Part shown: piece by piece, positions 33,392-42,797 of the stretch
Position numbering within the stretch: position 1 is the stretch's first letter
Layout: every line of letters begins with the position of its first letter
Assembly (NCBI GenBank): GCA_963720885.1
Contig: CAVRGW010000005.1
Coordinates: 372,001 to 436,000 of the forward strand
Length of the DNA stretch: 64,000 nt
Direction of reading: 5' to 3'
Origin: DATLLN01 sp963720885
GTDB taxonomy: Bacteria; Actinomycetota; Thermoleophilia; Gaiellales; JAICJC01
Notes under the pieces: generated by a model
Database searches by the model: none
What the model was told of the DNA's origin: nothing
The model's input: only the letters and a program-made list of their open reading frames with translations
Translations under genes and position numbers: made by a program

Positions 33392-35386
33392 TCAGGCGGC
33401 GGCCATGTTGAGCTCGCGGCGGAGATCCTTGATCTCGTCGCGGAGCTTGGCGGCGTACTCGAACCGCAGGTCCTGGGCGGCGGCGAACATCTCCTCCTCG
33501 AGCTCGACCACCAGCTTCTCGAGCTCGTCGCGGTTCATGCCCTCGGTCTGGACGCCGCGGCGGCGCTTGCCCGGCACCGTCGGCTGCTCCAGCGACAGGA
33601 ACTCGGCGATGTCGGAGACGCCCTTGCGGATCGACTCCGGCTGGATCCCGTGCTCCTCGTTGTACGCGAGCTGGAGGGCGCGGCGGCGGCTGGTCTCGTC
33701 GAGCGCGCCGCGGATCGCCTCGGTGATCTTGTCGGCGTACATCAGCACTCGGCCGTTGACGTTGCGGGCCGCCCGGCCGATCGTCTGGATCAGCGCGGTC
33801 TGGCCGCGGAGGAAACCCTCCTTGTCCGCATCCAGGATCGCCACCAGCGACACCTCGGGCAGGTCGAGGCCCTCGCGCAGCAGGTTGACGCCGACCAGCA
33901 CGTCGTACTCGCCCAGCCGCAGCTCGCGGATGATCCGGATCCGCTCCAGCGTGTCCACCTCGGAGTGCAGGTAGCGGGTGCGGACGCCGGCCTCGAGCAG
34001 GTAGTCGGTCAGGTCCTCGGCCATCTTCTTGGTCAGCGTCGTCACCAGCGTCCGCTCGTTCACGTCGACCCGCCCCCGGATCTCGGCCAGCAGGTCGTCG
34101 ATCTGGCGCTTGGTCGGCCGCACCTCGACCTCCGGATCGATCAGACCAGTGGGCCGGATGATCTGCTCGGCCACGTGCGTCGAGTGGCGCAGCTCGAACG
34201 AGCCCGGCGTCGCCGACACGAACAGCACCTGCGGGGCGCGGTCGAGGAACTCGTCGAACCGCAGCGGGCGGTTGTCCAGGGCCGAGGGCAGCCGGAACCC
34301 GTGCTCGACCAGCGTCTGCTTGCGCGACCGGTCGCCCTCGTACATGCCGCCGATCTGCGGCACGGTCTGGTGTGACTCGTCGATCACGATCAGGTAGTCG
34401 TCGGGGAAGTAGTCGAGCAGCGTGTGCGGCGGGGTGCCCTGCGCCCGGCCCTCGAGGATCCGCGAGTAGTTCTCGATGCCGTTGCAGAAGCCCATCTCCC
34501 GCAGCATCTCCATGTCGTACTCGGTGCGGCTGCGCAGCCGGTGCGCCTCCAGCATCTTCCCGTCCGCCTCCAGCTCGGCCAGCCGGCCCGCCAGCTCCTC
34601 GCCGATCGCGCCGACGGCCGCCTCGACCTGCTCGCGCTCCATCGCGTAGTGCGTCGCCGGGTAGACGGCGAGGTGGTCGAGCTTGCCGTACACCTCGCCC
34701 GTCAGCGGGTCGAAGTGGACGATCGACTCGACCTCGTCGCCGAACAGGCTGATCCGGTATGCCGACTCCATGTTGGCCGGCTGCACCTCGATCACGTCGC
34801 CGCGCACGCGCATCTTGCCGCGGCCCAGCAGCACGTCGTTGCGCTGGTACTGGATGGCCACCAGCTTCTCGAGGATCGCCTGCCGCGGATGCTCCTCGCC
34901 CACGGCCAGGAACAGCACCATCCGCTCGTAGCTGGCCGGGCTGCCCATGCCGTAGATGCAGGACACCGAGGCGACGATCACGACGTCGCGGCGGGTGAAC
35001 AGCGCCGCCGTCGCGGCGTGCCGCAAGCGGTCGATGTCGTCGTTCACCGACGAGTCCTTCTCGATGTACGTGTCGCTCGCCGGGAGGTACGCCTCGGGCT
35101 GGTAGTAGTCGTAGTACGAGACGAAGTACTCGACCGCGTTGTGCGGGAAGTACTCGCGGAACTCGTTGCAGAGCTGGGCCGCCAGCGTCTTGTTGTGCGC
35201 GATCACCAGCGTCGGCTTCTCCACCTGCTCGATCACCCTGGCCACCGTGTGCGTCTTGCCGGTGCCGGTCGCGCCGAGCAGCGTGGTGTAGCGGTCTTCC
35301 CGGTTGACCGCCTCGGTGATCTCCTCGATCGCCCGCGGCTGGTCGCCCATCGGCTGGTAGTCGGCGGACACGTGCATCTTGGCCAT
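33392..35386 (-). CDS. uvrB: Excinuclease ABC subunit B
   Basis: 664 residues, intact. Helicase domain with GATGTGKTHTVARV (Walker A), the beta-hairpin FVSYYDYYQPEAYLP and IDESHQT (Walker B). DKEGFLRGQTALIQTIGRAARN is motif VI, and the C-terminal UVR motif ends LRDEIKDLRREL. It unwinds and verifies damage passed by UvrA and recruits UvrC. TACACT lies 6 nt before the ATG, so it is leaderless. uvrC is not in the window. Confidence 0.97.
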   Translation of the reverse strand: MAKMHVSADYQPMGDQPRAIEEITEAVNREDRYTTLLGATGTGKTHTVARVIEQVEKPTLVIAHNKTLAAQLCNEFREYFPHNAVEYFVSYYDYYQPEAYLPASDTYIEKDSSVNDDIDRLRHAATAALFTRRDVVIVASVSCIYGMGSPASYERMVLFLAVGEEHPRQAILEKLVAIQYQRNDVLLGRGKMRVRGDVIEVQPANMESAYRISLFGDEVESIVHFDPLTGEVYGKLDHLAVYPATHYAMEREQVEAAVGAIGEELAGRLAELEADGKMLEAHRLRSRTEYDMEMLREMGFCNGIENYSRILEGRAQGTPPHTLLDYFPDDYLIVIDESHQTVPQIGGMYEGDRSRKQTLVEHGFRLPSALDNRPLRFDEFLDRAPQVLFVSATPGSFELRHSTHVAEQIIRPTGLIDPEVEVRPTKRQIDDLLAEIRGRVDVNERTLVTTLTKKMAEDLTDYLLEAGVRTRYLHSEVDTLERIRIIRELRLGEYDVLVGVNLLREGLDLPEVSLVAILDADKEGFLRGQTALIQTIGRAARNVNGRVLMYADKITEAIRGALDETSRRRALQLAYNEEHGIQPESIRKGVSDIAEFLSLEQPTVPGKRRRGVQTEGMNRDELEKLVVELEEEMFAAAQDLRFEYAAKLRDEIKDLRRELNMAAA

Positions 35387-35392
35387 GCCTGC

Positions 35393-35398
35393 AGTGTA
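35393..35398 (-). promoter_or_regulatory. -10 element (TACACT) of uvrB
   Basis: TACACT on the minus strand ends 6 nt before ATG 35386. No clear SOS box is visible in the 100-nt gap. Confidence 0.65.
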
Positions 35399-35492
35399 CC
35401 GAACCGGTGTTCGCCCGATGGGCGACGATTTCGGGTAGCGGCTGCGCCGTCAAGGGCCTGTCGGCCGCGGCCGATACCATCGCCAGACGGGA

Positions 35493-36185
35493 GTGGACGA
35501 CGCCGACCTCACGGACCCCGCCGTCGCGGCGGACTACGAGCTCGCCTTCGCCGACCGGGACGCCCAGGTCGAGCGGTTGAAGACGGTGCTCGCCGGCCAC
35601 CTTCCCGTGGTCGAGGGCGGCTGGCTGCTGGACGTCGCCTGCGGCAGCGGATTGGCGACCGAGGCGGCGGCGATGCTCGGCTACACCGTGACCGGCGTCG
35701 ACGAGTCGCCGGCCATGCTCGCCCTGGCCACGCAGCGGCTGCCGGGCGGCGACCTGCGGTTGGCCGCTGCCGACGCCGTCGAGACGGCCACCACGAACCA
35801 CTATCACGCCGTGATCTCCGTGGGCAACGGACTCGTGCGACTGCCCCACGAGCGGATGGCCGTCGCCCTGCTCGGCATGCGCGAGCGGCTCCGTCTCGAC
35901 GGCACGATGCTGGTGATGATGCGCGACTTCACGGAGCGGCCGAAGTCCGCCGTCTGGCGGCACGACGGCGTGGCCACCGTCCGAGCGCGGTTCGCCGACG
36001 GCGGCGGCAGGTCGCTGCACTACGTGCTGGAGATCGAGGATGCGACAGGCGCCCGGTCGCACCAGCTGACCCTCCACCCGGTCAGGCCGATCGAGCTGGC
36101 AATGGCGGTCGAGGCGACCGGCGTCCGCGTCACCCGCACGCAGACCATCGGCGGCTGGACCGCCATCTCGGGCTCGGCCCGCTAG
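35493..36185 (+). CDS. SAM-dependent methyltransferase
   Basis: 230 residues, Rossmann methyltransferase: DVACGSGLATEAAAMLGYTVTGVDES contains motif I (residues ~48-60); a HAVISVGNGLVRL motif IV and a RLRLDGTMLVMMRDF helix-strand follow. No substrate-specific region is recognised. GTG start at 35493, after GGGAG (35487), is preferred. It ends 8 nt before the convergent dnaE end. Confidence 0.85.
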   Translation: MDDADLTDPAVAADYELAFADRDAQVERLKTVLAGHLPVVEGGWLLDVACGSGLATEAAAMLGYTVTGVDESPAMLALATQRLPGGDLRLAAADAVETATTNHYHAVISVGNGLVRLPHERMAVALLGMRERLRLDGTMLVMMRDFTERPKSAVWRHDGVATVRARFADGGGRSLHYVLEIEDATGARSHQLTLHPVRPIELAMAVEATGVRVTRTQTIGGWTAISGSAR

Positions 36186-36193
36186 ATCGACCG

Positions 36194-39100
36194 TCAGGCG
36201 ATCAGCGCGGCGTCGCCCAGCAGCGCCTTCGCCTCGGCGAAGAAGTTGCCATCCGGCTGGACGCGGAACCCGGGCCCGAAGCGCAGCGTCTTCGACCCCT
36301 CCGAGGTCTCCAGCTCCAGCATCACCGGCGCGTCACCCGGATGCTCGCCGATCAGGCTGCGCAGCTCGTGGATCACCGTCGGTGCGGCGTGACGGGCGTC
36401 GACCCGCAGCTTGACGACGCCGAAGTCCGCGGTCGCCTCGAACGGCGCCAGCTCGAAGGCGACCAGCTTGACCTCGCCCTCGCTCTTGTGGTCGACCCGG
36501 CCCTTGATCATCACCACGGCATCAGGATGCAGCACCGAGCGGACGGCCGCCAGCGCGTTTGCGAAGACGATCACCTCGATCGTGGCCGTGGTGTCGTCGA
36601 GCTCGACGAACGCCATCTGGTCGCCCTTCTTGGTGACCAGCGTGCGCATCGAGGTGACCAGGCCGCCGACCGTCACCACCTGGCCGTCGCGCAGCCCGGA
36701 GAAGGCCGCGAGCTGGACGTCGGCTCGGCGGGCCAGCTGATCCTTGACGTCGGCCAGCGGGTGGCTGGTCACGTACAGCCCGAGCGTCTCCTTCTCGCGC
36801 TTCAGGAGATCGGCCTTGTCCCACTCGCCCTCCGGGACCGGTGGATGCGACCGGGACACCGCCGGCGCATCGCCCCCGCTGTCGCCGTCGTCGCCCAGGT
36901 CGAAGATCGACATGTGGCCCATCAGCGCGTCGGCCTGCTGCTTCTGGCCGGAGCCAAGCGCCTGCTCCAGCACCTCGGTCATCCCCCGGCGCGTGTCTCC
37001 GGTCGAGTCGAGCGCACCGCAGGCGACCAGGCTCTCCAGCATGCGCCGGTTGAGCACGCTGCCGTCGACCCGCTCGCAGAACTCCCAGATCGACGTGAAC
37101 TGGACCGGCCTCGCGGGCAGTGATGATCTGGCGCACCGCACCCTCGCCGACGTTCTTGACGGCCGACAGGCCGAACCGGATCCGGCCCTCGACCACGGCG
37201 AAGTCGGACATGCTCGAGTTGACGTCCGGCGGGAGCACCTCGATGCCCATCTCGGCGCACTCCGAGACGTAGTACGGCACGCGGTCCTTGGTCGACATCA
37301 CCGAGGAGATGAGGGCGGCCATGTACTCGGCCGGGTGGTTCGCCTTGAGCCAGGCGGTGTGGTAGGCGACCAGCGCGTAGCAGGCGGCGTGCGACTTGTT
37401 GAACGAGTAGTCGCTCGAGCGCTCGTTGTCGTCCCACAGCTGCTGGGCCAGCGCGGGCGTCACGCCGTTTGCGATGCAGCCCTCGATGAACTTGTCCTTG
37501 AGCGTCGCCATCAGGGCGGCGATCTTCTTGCCGATCGCCTTGCGCAGGTCGTCCGCTTCGGCGGGCGAGAAGCCGGCGATCTCGCGGCTGATCAGCATCG
37601 CCTGCTCCTGGTACACGGTGATGCCGTACGTCTCGGCCAGCACGCCTTCCAGCCGCGGATCGGCGTACGTCACCTCCTCGCGCCCGTTCTTGCGCGCGGC
37701 GAACCGCGGGATGTTCTGCATCGGCCCCGGCCGGTACAGGGCGACCAGTGCGATCAGATCCTCGAAGTGCGTCGGCTTGACCCCGCGCAGGGCCTCGCGC
37801 ATCCCCGACGACTCGAACTGGAACACGCCGGTGGCGTCGCCGCGGGCCAGCATCTCGTAGGTCTTGACGTCGTCCAGAGGCACCTGGTCCATGGCCAGCC
37901 GCCGACCGGAGCCGGACTCGATCAGGTCGAGCGCGCGGTCGATCACGTCGAGGTTGCGCAGGCCCAGGAAGTCCATCTTCAGCAGGCCCAGCGCCTCGAC
38001 GTCGTTCATCGAGAACTGCGTGACGACCTCGGCCTCCGGCCCCTTCTGCTGGAGCGGCAGGTACTCGGTCAGCGGCCGGTCGCCGATGACGACGGCGGCG
38101 GCGTGGATCGAGTCGTTGCGGACGACGCCCTCCAGCGGCCGTGCCATGTCGACGATGCTCTTGGCCGTCTCGTCGACGTCGTACGCCTTGCGCAGCTCGG
38201 CGCCCGGCTTCATGCACTCGTCGAACGAGACCTTCGGCCCCTCGGGAACCATCTTGGCGATCCGGTCGACCACGCCGTAGGGGATGCCCATCACCCGGCC
38301 GGCGTCCTTGATCGCCGCCTTCGGCTGCATCTTGCCGAAGGTGATGATCTGGGCGACGTTCCGGCGGCCGTACTTCTCGGCGACATAGTTGATCACCCGC
38401 TCGCGGCCGGCCACGGCGAAGTCAACGTCGATGTCCGGCATGCTCTTGCGGCCCGGGTTCAGGAAGCGCTCGAACAGCAGCGTGTACTGCATCGGGTCGA
38501 GGTCGGTGATCCGCAGGCAGTAGGCGACCAGCGACCCCGCCGCCGAGCCGCGACCCGGGCCTACGCTGATGCCGTTCTCACGGGCGAACCGGATGAAGTC
38601 CCAGACGATCAGGAAGTAGTCCGGGAACCCCATCTCCTCGATCGTCTTCAGCTCGAACTCGAGGCGGCGCCTCAGCCCCGGCGTCTCCGATCCGTAGCGC
38701 TCGCGCAGCCCACGCTCGGCCAGGTCGCGCAGGTAGGACACGGCGTTCGTGCCCTCGGGCACCTCGAACCTGGGCAGGTGCATCGCTCCCAGCCCGACCT
38801 CCGCGGAGCAGCGCTCGGCGATCTCGACCGTGCGCTGCAGCATCTCCTCGCCGAACCGGCCGGCCATCAGCTGGTACATCTCGTCCGAGCTCTTCAGGTA
38901 GAACTCGTGGTTCGAGAAGCGGAACCGGTTGGGGTTGTCCATCGTGTCCTGCGTCTGGATGCAGAGCATCGCCTCGTGCGGGATCGCGTCGTCCCGCGTC
39001 AGGTAGTGGACGTCGCCCGTGCCGACCATCGGCAGTCCGCTGTCCTTGGCCAGCGCGATCAGGTCGGGCAGGATCCGCGTCTGGACGTCGATGCCGCCGT

Positions 39101-39632
39101 CCTGCACCTCGACGTAGACGTCATCCCGGCCGAAGATCTGCACCAGCCGGTCGAGCTCGGTGCGCGCACCCTTGCCGTCCCCATCGATCAGCGCCTTGCT
39201 GACGCGGCCCGACAGGCAGCCGGAGAGCGCGACAATGCCGTCGGCGTGCTGCTCGAGCTGGGAGAAGTCGACGCGCGGCTTGTACCAGTAGCCGTCCAGG
39301 TAGCCGAGGGAGACCAGCCGGATCAGGTTGTGGTAGCCCTCCGTCGTCTCCGCCAGCAGCGTCAGATGCGCCCGCCGCTCCTTCTGCGTCCGCGCGGCGT
39401 GGTCGTCGACCACGTACATCTCGCAGCCGAGCACCGGTTTGACGCCCTGCTTCTCGGCCGCCCTGGTGAACTCCACGGCGCCCGCCATCGACCCGTGGTC
39501 GGTAAGTCCGATGGACGGCATGTCGAGCGCGGCGGCGCGCTCGACCAGCGGCCCGATGCGGCAGGCGCCGTCGAGGATCGAGTACTCGCTGTGCACGTGG
39601 AGGTGGACGTAGGGCGATCGAGCCGGCGCCAT
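36194..39632 (-). CDS. dnaE: DNA polymerase III alpha subunit, one frameshift at ~37102
   Basis: About 1,145 residues when corrected. PHP domain opening SPYVHLHVHSEYSILDGACR, catalytic PDIDVDF with IITFGKMQPKAAIKD, finger/palm motifs, and a C-terminal OB fold (VTVGGLVTSMRTL). At AREAGP|FTSIWEFCERV a single extra base shifts the frame, splitting the open frame into 36522-39632 and 36194-37141. As written the polymerase would end early; since DnaE is essential, a sequence error is most likely. TAGACT 7 nt before the ATG indicates leaderless expression. Confidence 0.95.
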
Positions 39633-39639
39633 CCGGGCC

Positions 39640-39645
39640 AGTCTA
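39640..39645 (-). promoter_or_regulatory. -10 element (TAGACT) of dnaE
   Basis: TAGACT on the minus strand ends exactly 7 nt before ATG 39632. Confidence 0.65.
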
Positions 39646-39775
39646 CTGTGCGAGGGTGACGGAGCCGGAGCGCCGAGCGATCATGTTGACTGCAGAGCCA
39701 ACACACCGTTCGGGGGCGTTCGCGATACCGCAGCAAGGGGATGTGAGCCCCCGACCGGCGAGCCGATGCTCCAGC

Positions 39776-39919
39776 ATGTCCCCACCGCGCACCCAGATCG
39801 ACGACCGGTACGTGGGCGAGTGGTTCGCCTTCGGGCTCTCCCAGCTCGAGGCGTACCTGGCGAAGCACGCCCGCTTCGCCGCGTACTGCGCCCGCCGCGA
39901 ACGACGCCGCTCTAGCTGA
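39776..39919 (+). CDS. Small basic protein, unknown function
   Basis: 47 residues: MSPPRTQIDDRYVGEW, then FGLSQLEAYLAKHARF and a basic tail RRERRRSS. Good amphipathic helix, consistent amino-acid use, and a dedicated intergenic slot. The start ATG lies in a small hairpin (ATGCTCCAGCAT, 39767-39778), and the upstream 120 nt contain a 7-bp inverted repeat (CGGGGGC / GCCCCCG). A GTG at 39656 in the same frame would give 87 residues. Its end overlaps the ispG end by 8 nt. Family not recognised. Confidence 0.5.
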   Translation: MSPPRTQIDDRYVGEWFAFGLSQLEAYLAKHARFAAYCARRERRRSS

Positions 39920-41018
39920 CGACCGGCAGTGCGAGCTTGCGCGTCTTGCGCCTCGGCCGCTGCATGCCGGCGGCGATCCACGCGTCCACCTCGCGGAACA
40001 GCTCGTCCACCAGCTCGGCCTGCGTGACCTTGCGCAGCACCTCGCCGTGGGCGTAGATGAAGCCGGCATCGCGGCCGCCGGCGATGCCGAAGTCGGCGTC
40101 CCCGGCCTCTCCCGGCCCGTTCACGGCGCAGCCCATCACCGCCACCTCGAACACCTCGTCGTAGCCGGCCAGGCGCGCCTCCACCTCGCCCGCGAGGTCG
40201 AGCACGTCGACGTTGGTTCGGCCGCACGAGGGGCAGGCGATCATCATCGGCCCACGGTGTCGCAGGCCCAGCGATCGGAGGATCTCCCAGGCGACCTTGA
40301 CCTCCTCCACCGGGTCGGCGGTCAGCGAGACGCGGAGGGTGTCGCCGATCCCGTCGGCAAGCAGCGAGCCGATCCCGACAGCGCTCTTGACCGTACCGGT
40401 GAACGCCGGCCCAGCCTCGGTGACGCCGAGATGCATCGGATAGGGCACCTGCTCGGACAGCCGGCGGTACGCCTGGATCATCACGGGCACGGACGACGAC
40501 TTGACCGAGATCTTGAACTCGCGGTAGTCCAGCCGCTCCAGCAGGCGCACCTCCTCCAGCGCCGCCTCGACGAGCGCACCCGCGGGATCGTTGGTCGCGA
40601 ACTGGCGCAGGTGGTCGGGGAGCGAGCCGGAGTTGGCGCCGATCCGCATCGGCGTGGACGTCTCCTTCGCCCGGCGGACGACCTGCTCGACCTTGTCGTC
40701 GCCGCCGATGTTGCCCGGGTTGATCCGCACCGCGGCGACGCCGGCGTCCATCGCCCGCAGCGCCAGGGATGCGTTGAAGTGGATGTCCGCGATCACGGGC
40801 AGCGGTGACCCGGCGACGATCGCCGGCAGGGCATCGGCGTCCGCGCGGCCGGGGACGGCGACCCGGACGAGGTCGCACCCGGCCTCCTGCAGCCGCCGGA
40901 TCTGCCCGAGCGTCGCCTCGACGTCGTGGGTGCTGGTGAGCGTCATCGACTGGATGACGACCGGCGCGCCGCCCCCGATCGGGACGCCGCCCACAACAAT
41001 CTGTCGCTCGCTGCTCAT
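39912..41018 (-). CDS. ispG: 4-hydroxy-3-methylbut-2-en-1-yl diphosphate synthase
   Basis: 368 residues, intact. TIM barrel with VQSMTLTSTHDVEAT, VIADIHFNASLALRA, VRINPGNIG and SVKSSS; the 4Fe-4S ligands are in ACPSCGRTNVD and VMGCAVNGPGEA. It is the sixth step of the MEP pathway, matching dxr 2 kb upstream. TATCCT ends 7 nt before the ATG, so it has its own leaderless promoter after the GNAT gene. Confidence 0.97.
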   Translation of the reverse strand: MSSERQIVVGGVPIGGGAPVVIQSMTLTSTHDVEATLGQIRRLQEAGCDLVRVAVPGRADADALPAIVAGSPLPVIADIHFNASLALRAMDAGVAAVRINPGNIGGDDKVEQVVRRAKETSTPMRIGANSGSLPDHLRQFATNDPAGALVEAALEEVRLLERLDYREFKISVKSSSVPVMIQAYRRLSEQVPYPMHLGVTEAGPAFTGTVKSAVGIGSLLADGIGDTLRVSLTADPVEEVKVAWEILRSLGLRHRGPMMIACPSCGRTNVDVLDLAGEVEARLAGYDEVFEVAVMGCAVNGPGEAGDADFGIAGGRDAGFIYAHGEVLRKVTQAELVDELFREVDAWIAAGMQRPRRKTRKLALPVVS

Positions 41019-41025
41019 CGGGCGG

Positions 41026-41031
41026 AGGATA
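41026..41031 (-). promoter_or_regulatory. -10 element (TATCCT) of ispG
   Basis: TATCCT on the minus strand ends 7 nt before ATG 41018. Confidence 0.65.
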
Positions 41032-41037
41032 CCGGTC

Positions 41038-41523
41038 TCAGGCGGCTGGAAGCTCCATCACGACGAGGCCGCCGCGGTCATCGCGATGCTCCACCTCGAC
41101 GGCGCCAACTCGCGTCCAGAACGCCAGCGCCGCGGCGTTGCCGTCGAGCACGCCAAGGCGCACCGGCGGCCCGCCGAGCAGCTCCACGGAGGTCGCCGCG
41201 GCCTCGCTGCCCAGGCCCTGCCGGCCATGGTCGCGGTGCACCATCAGCAGGCCGATCCAGGGGAAGCCGTCGCGCGGATTGCGGTCGAGCAGGTCGAGCC
41301 GCACCGCCGCCGCGCCACCGGCCAGCCGGCCGACCAGCTGCCGGCGGCCCGGCTCCAGCGTGCCCAGCCACCAGTCGCGCTGCAGCATCTCCAGGTCGTA
41401 ATGGCCGTGCTCGCCGGCGGAACCCTCGGTCAGGTCGAGGAACTCGGGGTGCGACAGGCTGATCTCGAGCAGTTCGGGCAGATCGCTCTCGCCGACCTCG
41501 GCGAAGCGCAGCCTGCCGGTCAC
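41038..41523 (-). CDS. GNAT family N-acetyltransferase
   Basis: 161 residues. RLRFAEVGESDLPELLEISLSHPEFLDLT opening, then WIGLLMVHRDHGRQGLGSEAA (acetyl-CoA loop RQGLGS) and LDGNAAALAFWTRVGAVEV as the C-terminal motif. GTG start at 41523 overlaps the rseP stop by 4 nt, so it belongs to the dxr-rseP operon. Substrate unknown; its conserved place in an isoprenoid/protease operon is not explained. Confidence 0.8.
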   Translation of the reverse strand: MTGRLRFAEVGESDLPELLEISLSHPEFLDLTEGSAGEHGHYDLEMLQRDWWLGTLEPGRRQLVGRLAGGAAAVRLDLLDRNPRDGFPWIGLLMVHRDHGRQGLGSEAAATSVELLGGPPVRLGVLDGNAAALAFWTRVGAVEVEHRDDRGGLVVMELPAA

Positions 41524-42797
41524 GGCTGCGATTTGGTCCCGATGATGCCGTTCAGGTCGTTCTGCAGCCCGATCACGAACAGCACCAGGATCAGCGCGAT
41601 GCCGACCACCGACGCACGCTCGAACGCGCCGCGCGAGATCGGCCGCCCGCGCAGCCGCTCGACGATGATGAACAGCACGTGCCCGCCGTCCAGCGGCAGC
41701 AGCGGCAGTAGGTTGAAGATCGCCAGCGAGAGCGAGATCAGCGCGATCACCGTCAGGTAGTAGGCGGCGCCGATGTCGGCCACGTCGGCGGTGTAGCGGA
41801 CGATGCCGACCGTGCTCGAGACCTGGCCGCGGCCGCTGGACGAGCCCATGTCGGCAAGCGCGCCGAACGTGCCCGACGTCATGCTCCACAGCACCGATCC
41901 CGCATCTCCGGGCGCGTCGACCAGCGGTACGGACGTCGTGTGGTAGCGGACGTCCGGCTGGAAGCCGTACAGCCAGCGCCCATCCGATCGGTACGGCTTC
42001 TCGGGCGGCAGCGACACCCGCTGCCCGTCCCGTTTGACGACGATCGCGATCGGCGAGCCGTTGGATCCCTCGATCGCCGAGCGGACATCCGAGAACGAAC
42101 GCACGGGGGTGCCGTCGACGGTGACGATCCGGTCGCCCGCCTGCAGTCCCGCCGCAACGGCCGGCGAGCCCTTGATCACGGCGGCGACCGCGGGCACCGG
42201 CTCCGCCGGCTGCGGCTTGCCGGTGGCGGCGACGAACATCAGGATCAGGAACGCGGCGACCAGGTTCATAAACGGCCCCGCCAGGATCACGATCAGCCTG
42301 CGCATGCTGCTGCAGCGCCAGTACGCCTTGGGGTCGCCGGCCTGCTCGAACCGCTCGAACATCTTGTCCAGCCGGCGGCGCTCGGCCGTCGTCAGGTGCG
42401 GTTCGGCCGCGGCGACCAGCCGCTTCAGCTCGACGACGTGGACGGCGGCGGCGTCGATCCGACCCTGGGCGAGGTCGCGGCTGGCCTCGTCGTAGACGAT
42501 GCCGATCGCCGAGGCGTCCGCCTGCGGCAGGCTCTCGGAGCGGTCGAGCAGGTCGCCGACCTCCCACAGGTCGCCCGCCTCGGGGCGGTTCATGCCCGGG
42601 ATCTTGACGTAGCCCCCCAGCGGGATCGCGCCCAGCGCGTACTCCGTGTCGCCGATCTGGCGTCGCGCGATCAGCGGCGGGAAACCGATCGAGAAGCGGA
42701 TCGCCCGCATGCCGACGGCCTTGGCGGCCAGGAAGTGCCCCGCCTCGTGCACGAGGATCAGGATCAGCAGCCCTGCGATCGCGACGAAATAGCTCAT
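41520..42797 (-). CDS. rseP: Site-2 (M50) intramembrane zinc protease, RseP/Rip1-like
   Basis: 425 residues. HEAGHFLAAKAVGM (HExxH, residues ~18-22) in helix 1 and LLPLLPLDGGHVLF (the LDG motif) in helix 3 supply the zinc ligands. A PDZ domain (about 205-290; AGLQAGDRIVTVDGTPVRS) lies between. An extra ~85 residues between helix 1 and helix 2 (DLLDRSESLPQ... to AYWRCSSM) are rich in charged helices. It cleaves membrane anti-sigma factors or signal peptides. ATGA overlap with dxr. Confidence 0.93.
   Translation of the reverse strand: MSYFVAIAGLLILILVHEAGHFLAAKAVGMRAIRFSIGFPPLIARRQIGDTEYALGAIPLGGYVKIPGMNRPEAGDLWEVGDLLDRSESLPQADASAIGIVYDEASRDLAQGRIDAAAVHVVELKRLVAAAEPHLTTAERRRLDKMFERFEQAGDPKAYWRCSSMRRLIVILAGPFMNLVAAFLILMFVAATGKPQPAEPVPAVAAVIKGSPAVAAGLQAGDRIVTVDGTPVRSFSDVRSAIEGSNGSPIAIVVKRDGQRVSLPPEKPYRSDGRWLYGFQPDVRYHTTSVPLVDAPGDAGSVLWSMTSGTFGALADMGSSSGRGQVSSTVGIVRYTADVADIGAAYYLTVIALISLSLAIFNLLPLLPLDGGHVLFIIVERLRGRPISRGAFERASVVGIALILVLFVIGLQNDLNGIIGTKSQP

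Noticed and set aside
32763..36077. An 1,104-codon minus-strand frame through uvrB
   Set aside because: Only its last 193 codons (PH-domain protein) are real; the rest is an out-of-frame shadow of the intact uvrB.
36744..39659. A 971-codon plus-strand frame opposite dnaE
   Set aside because: Antisense shadow; codon content is Arg/Gly/Gln-rich with no recognisable motifs, while dnaE on the other strand is unmistakable.
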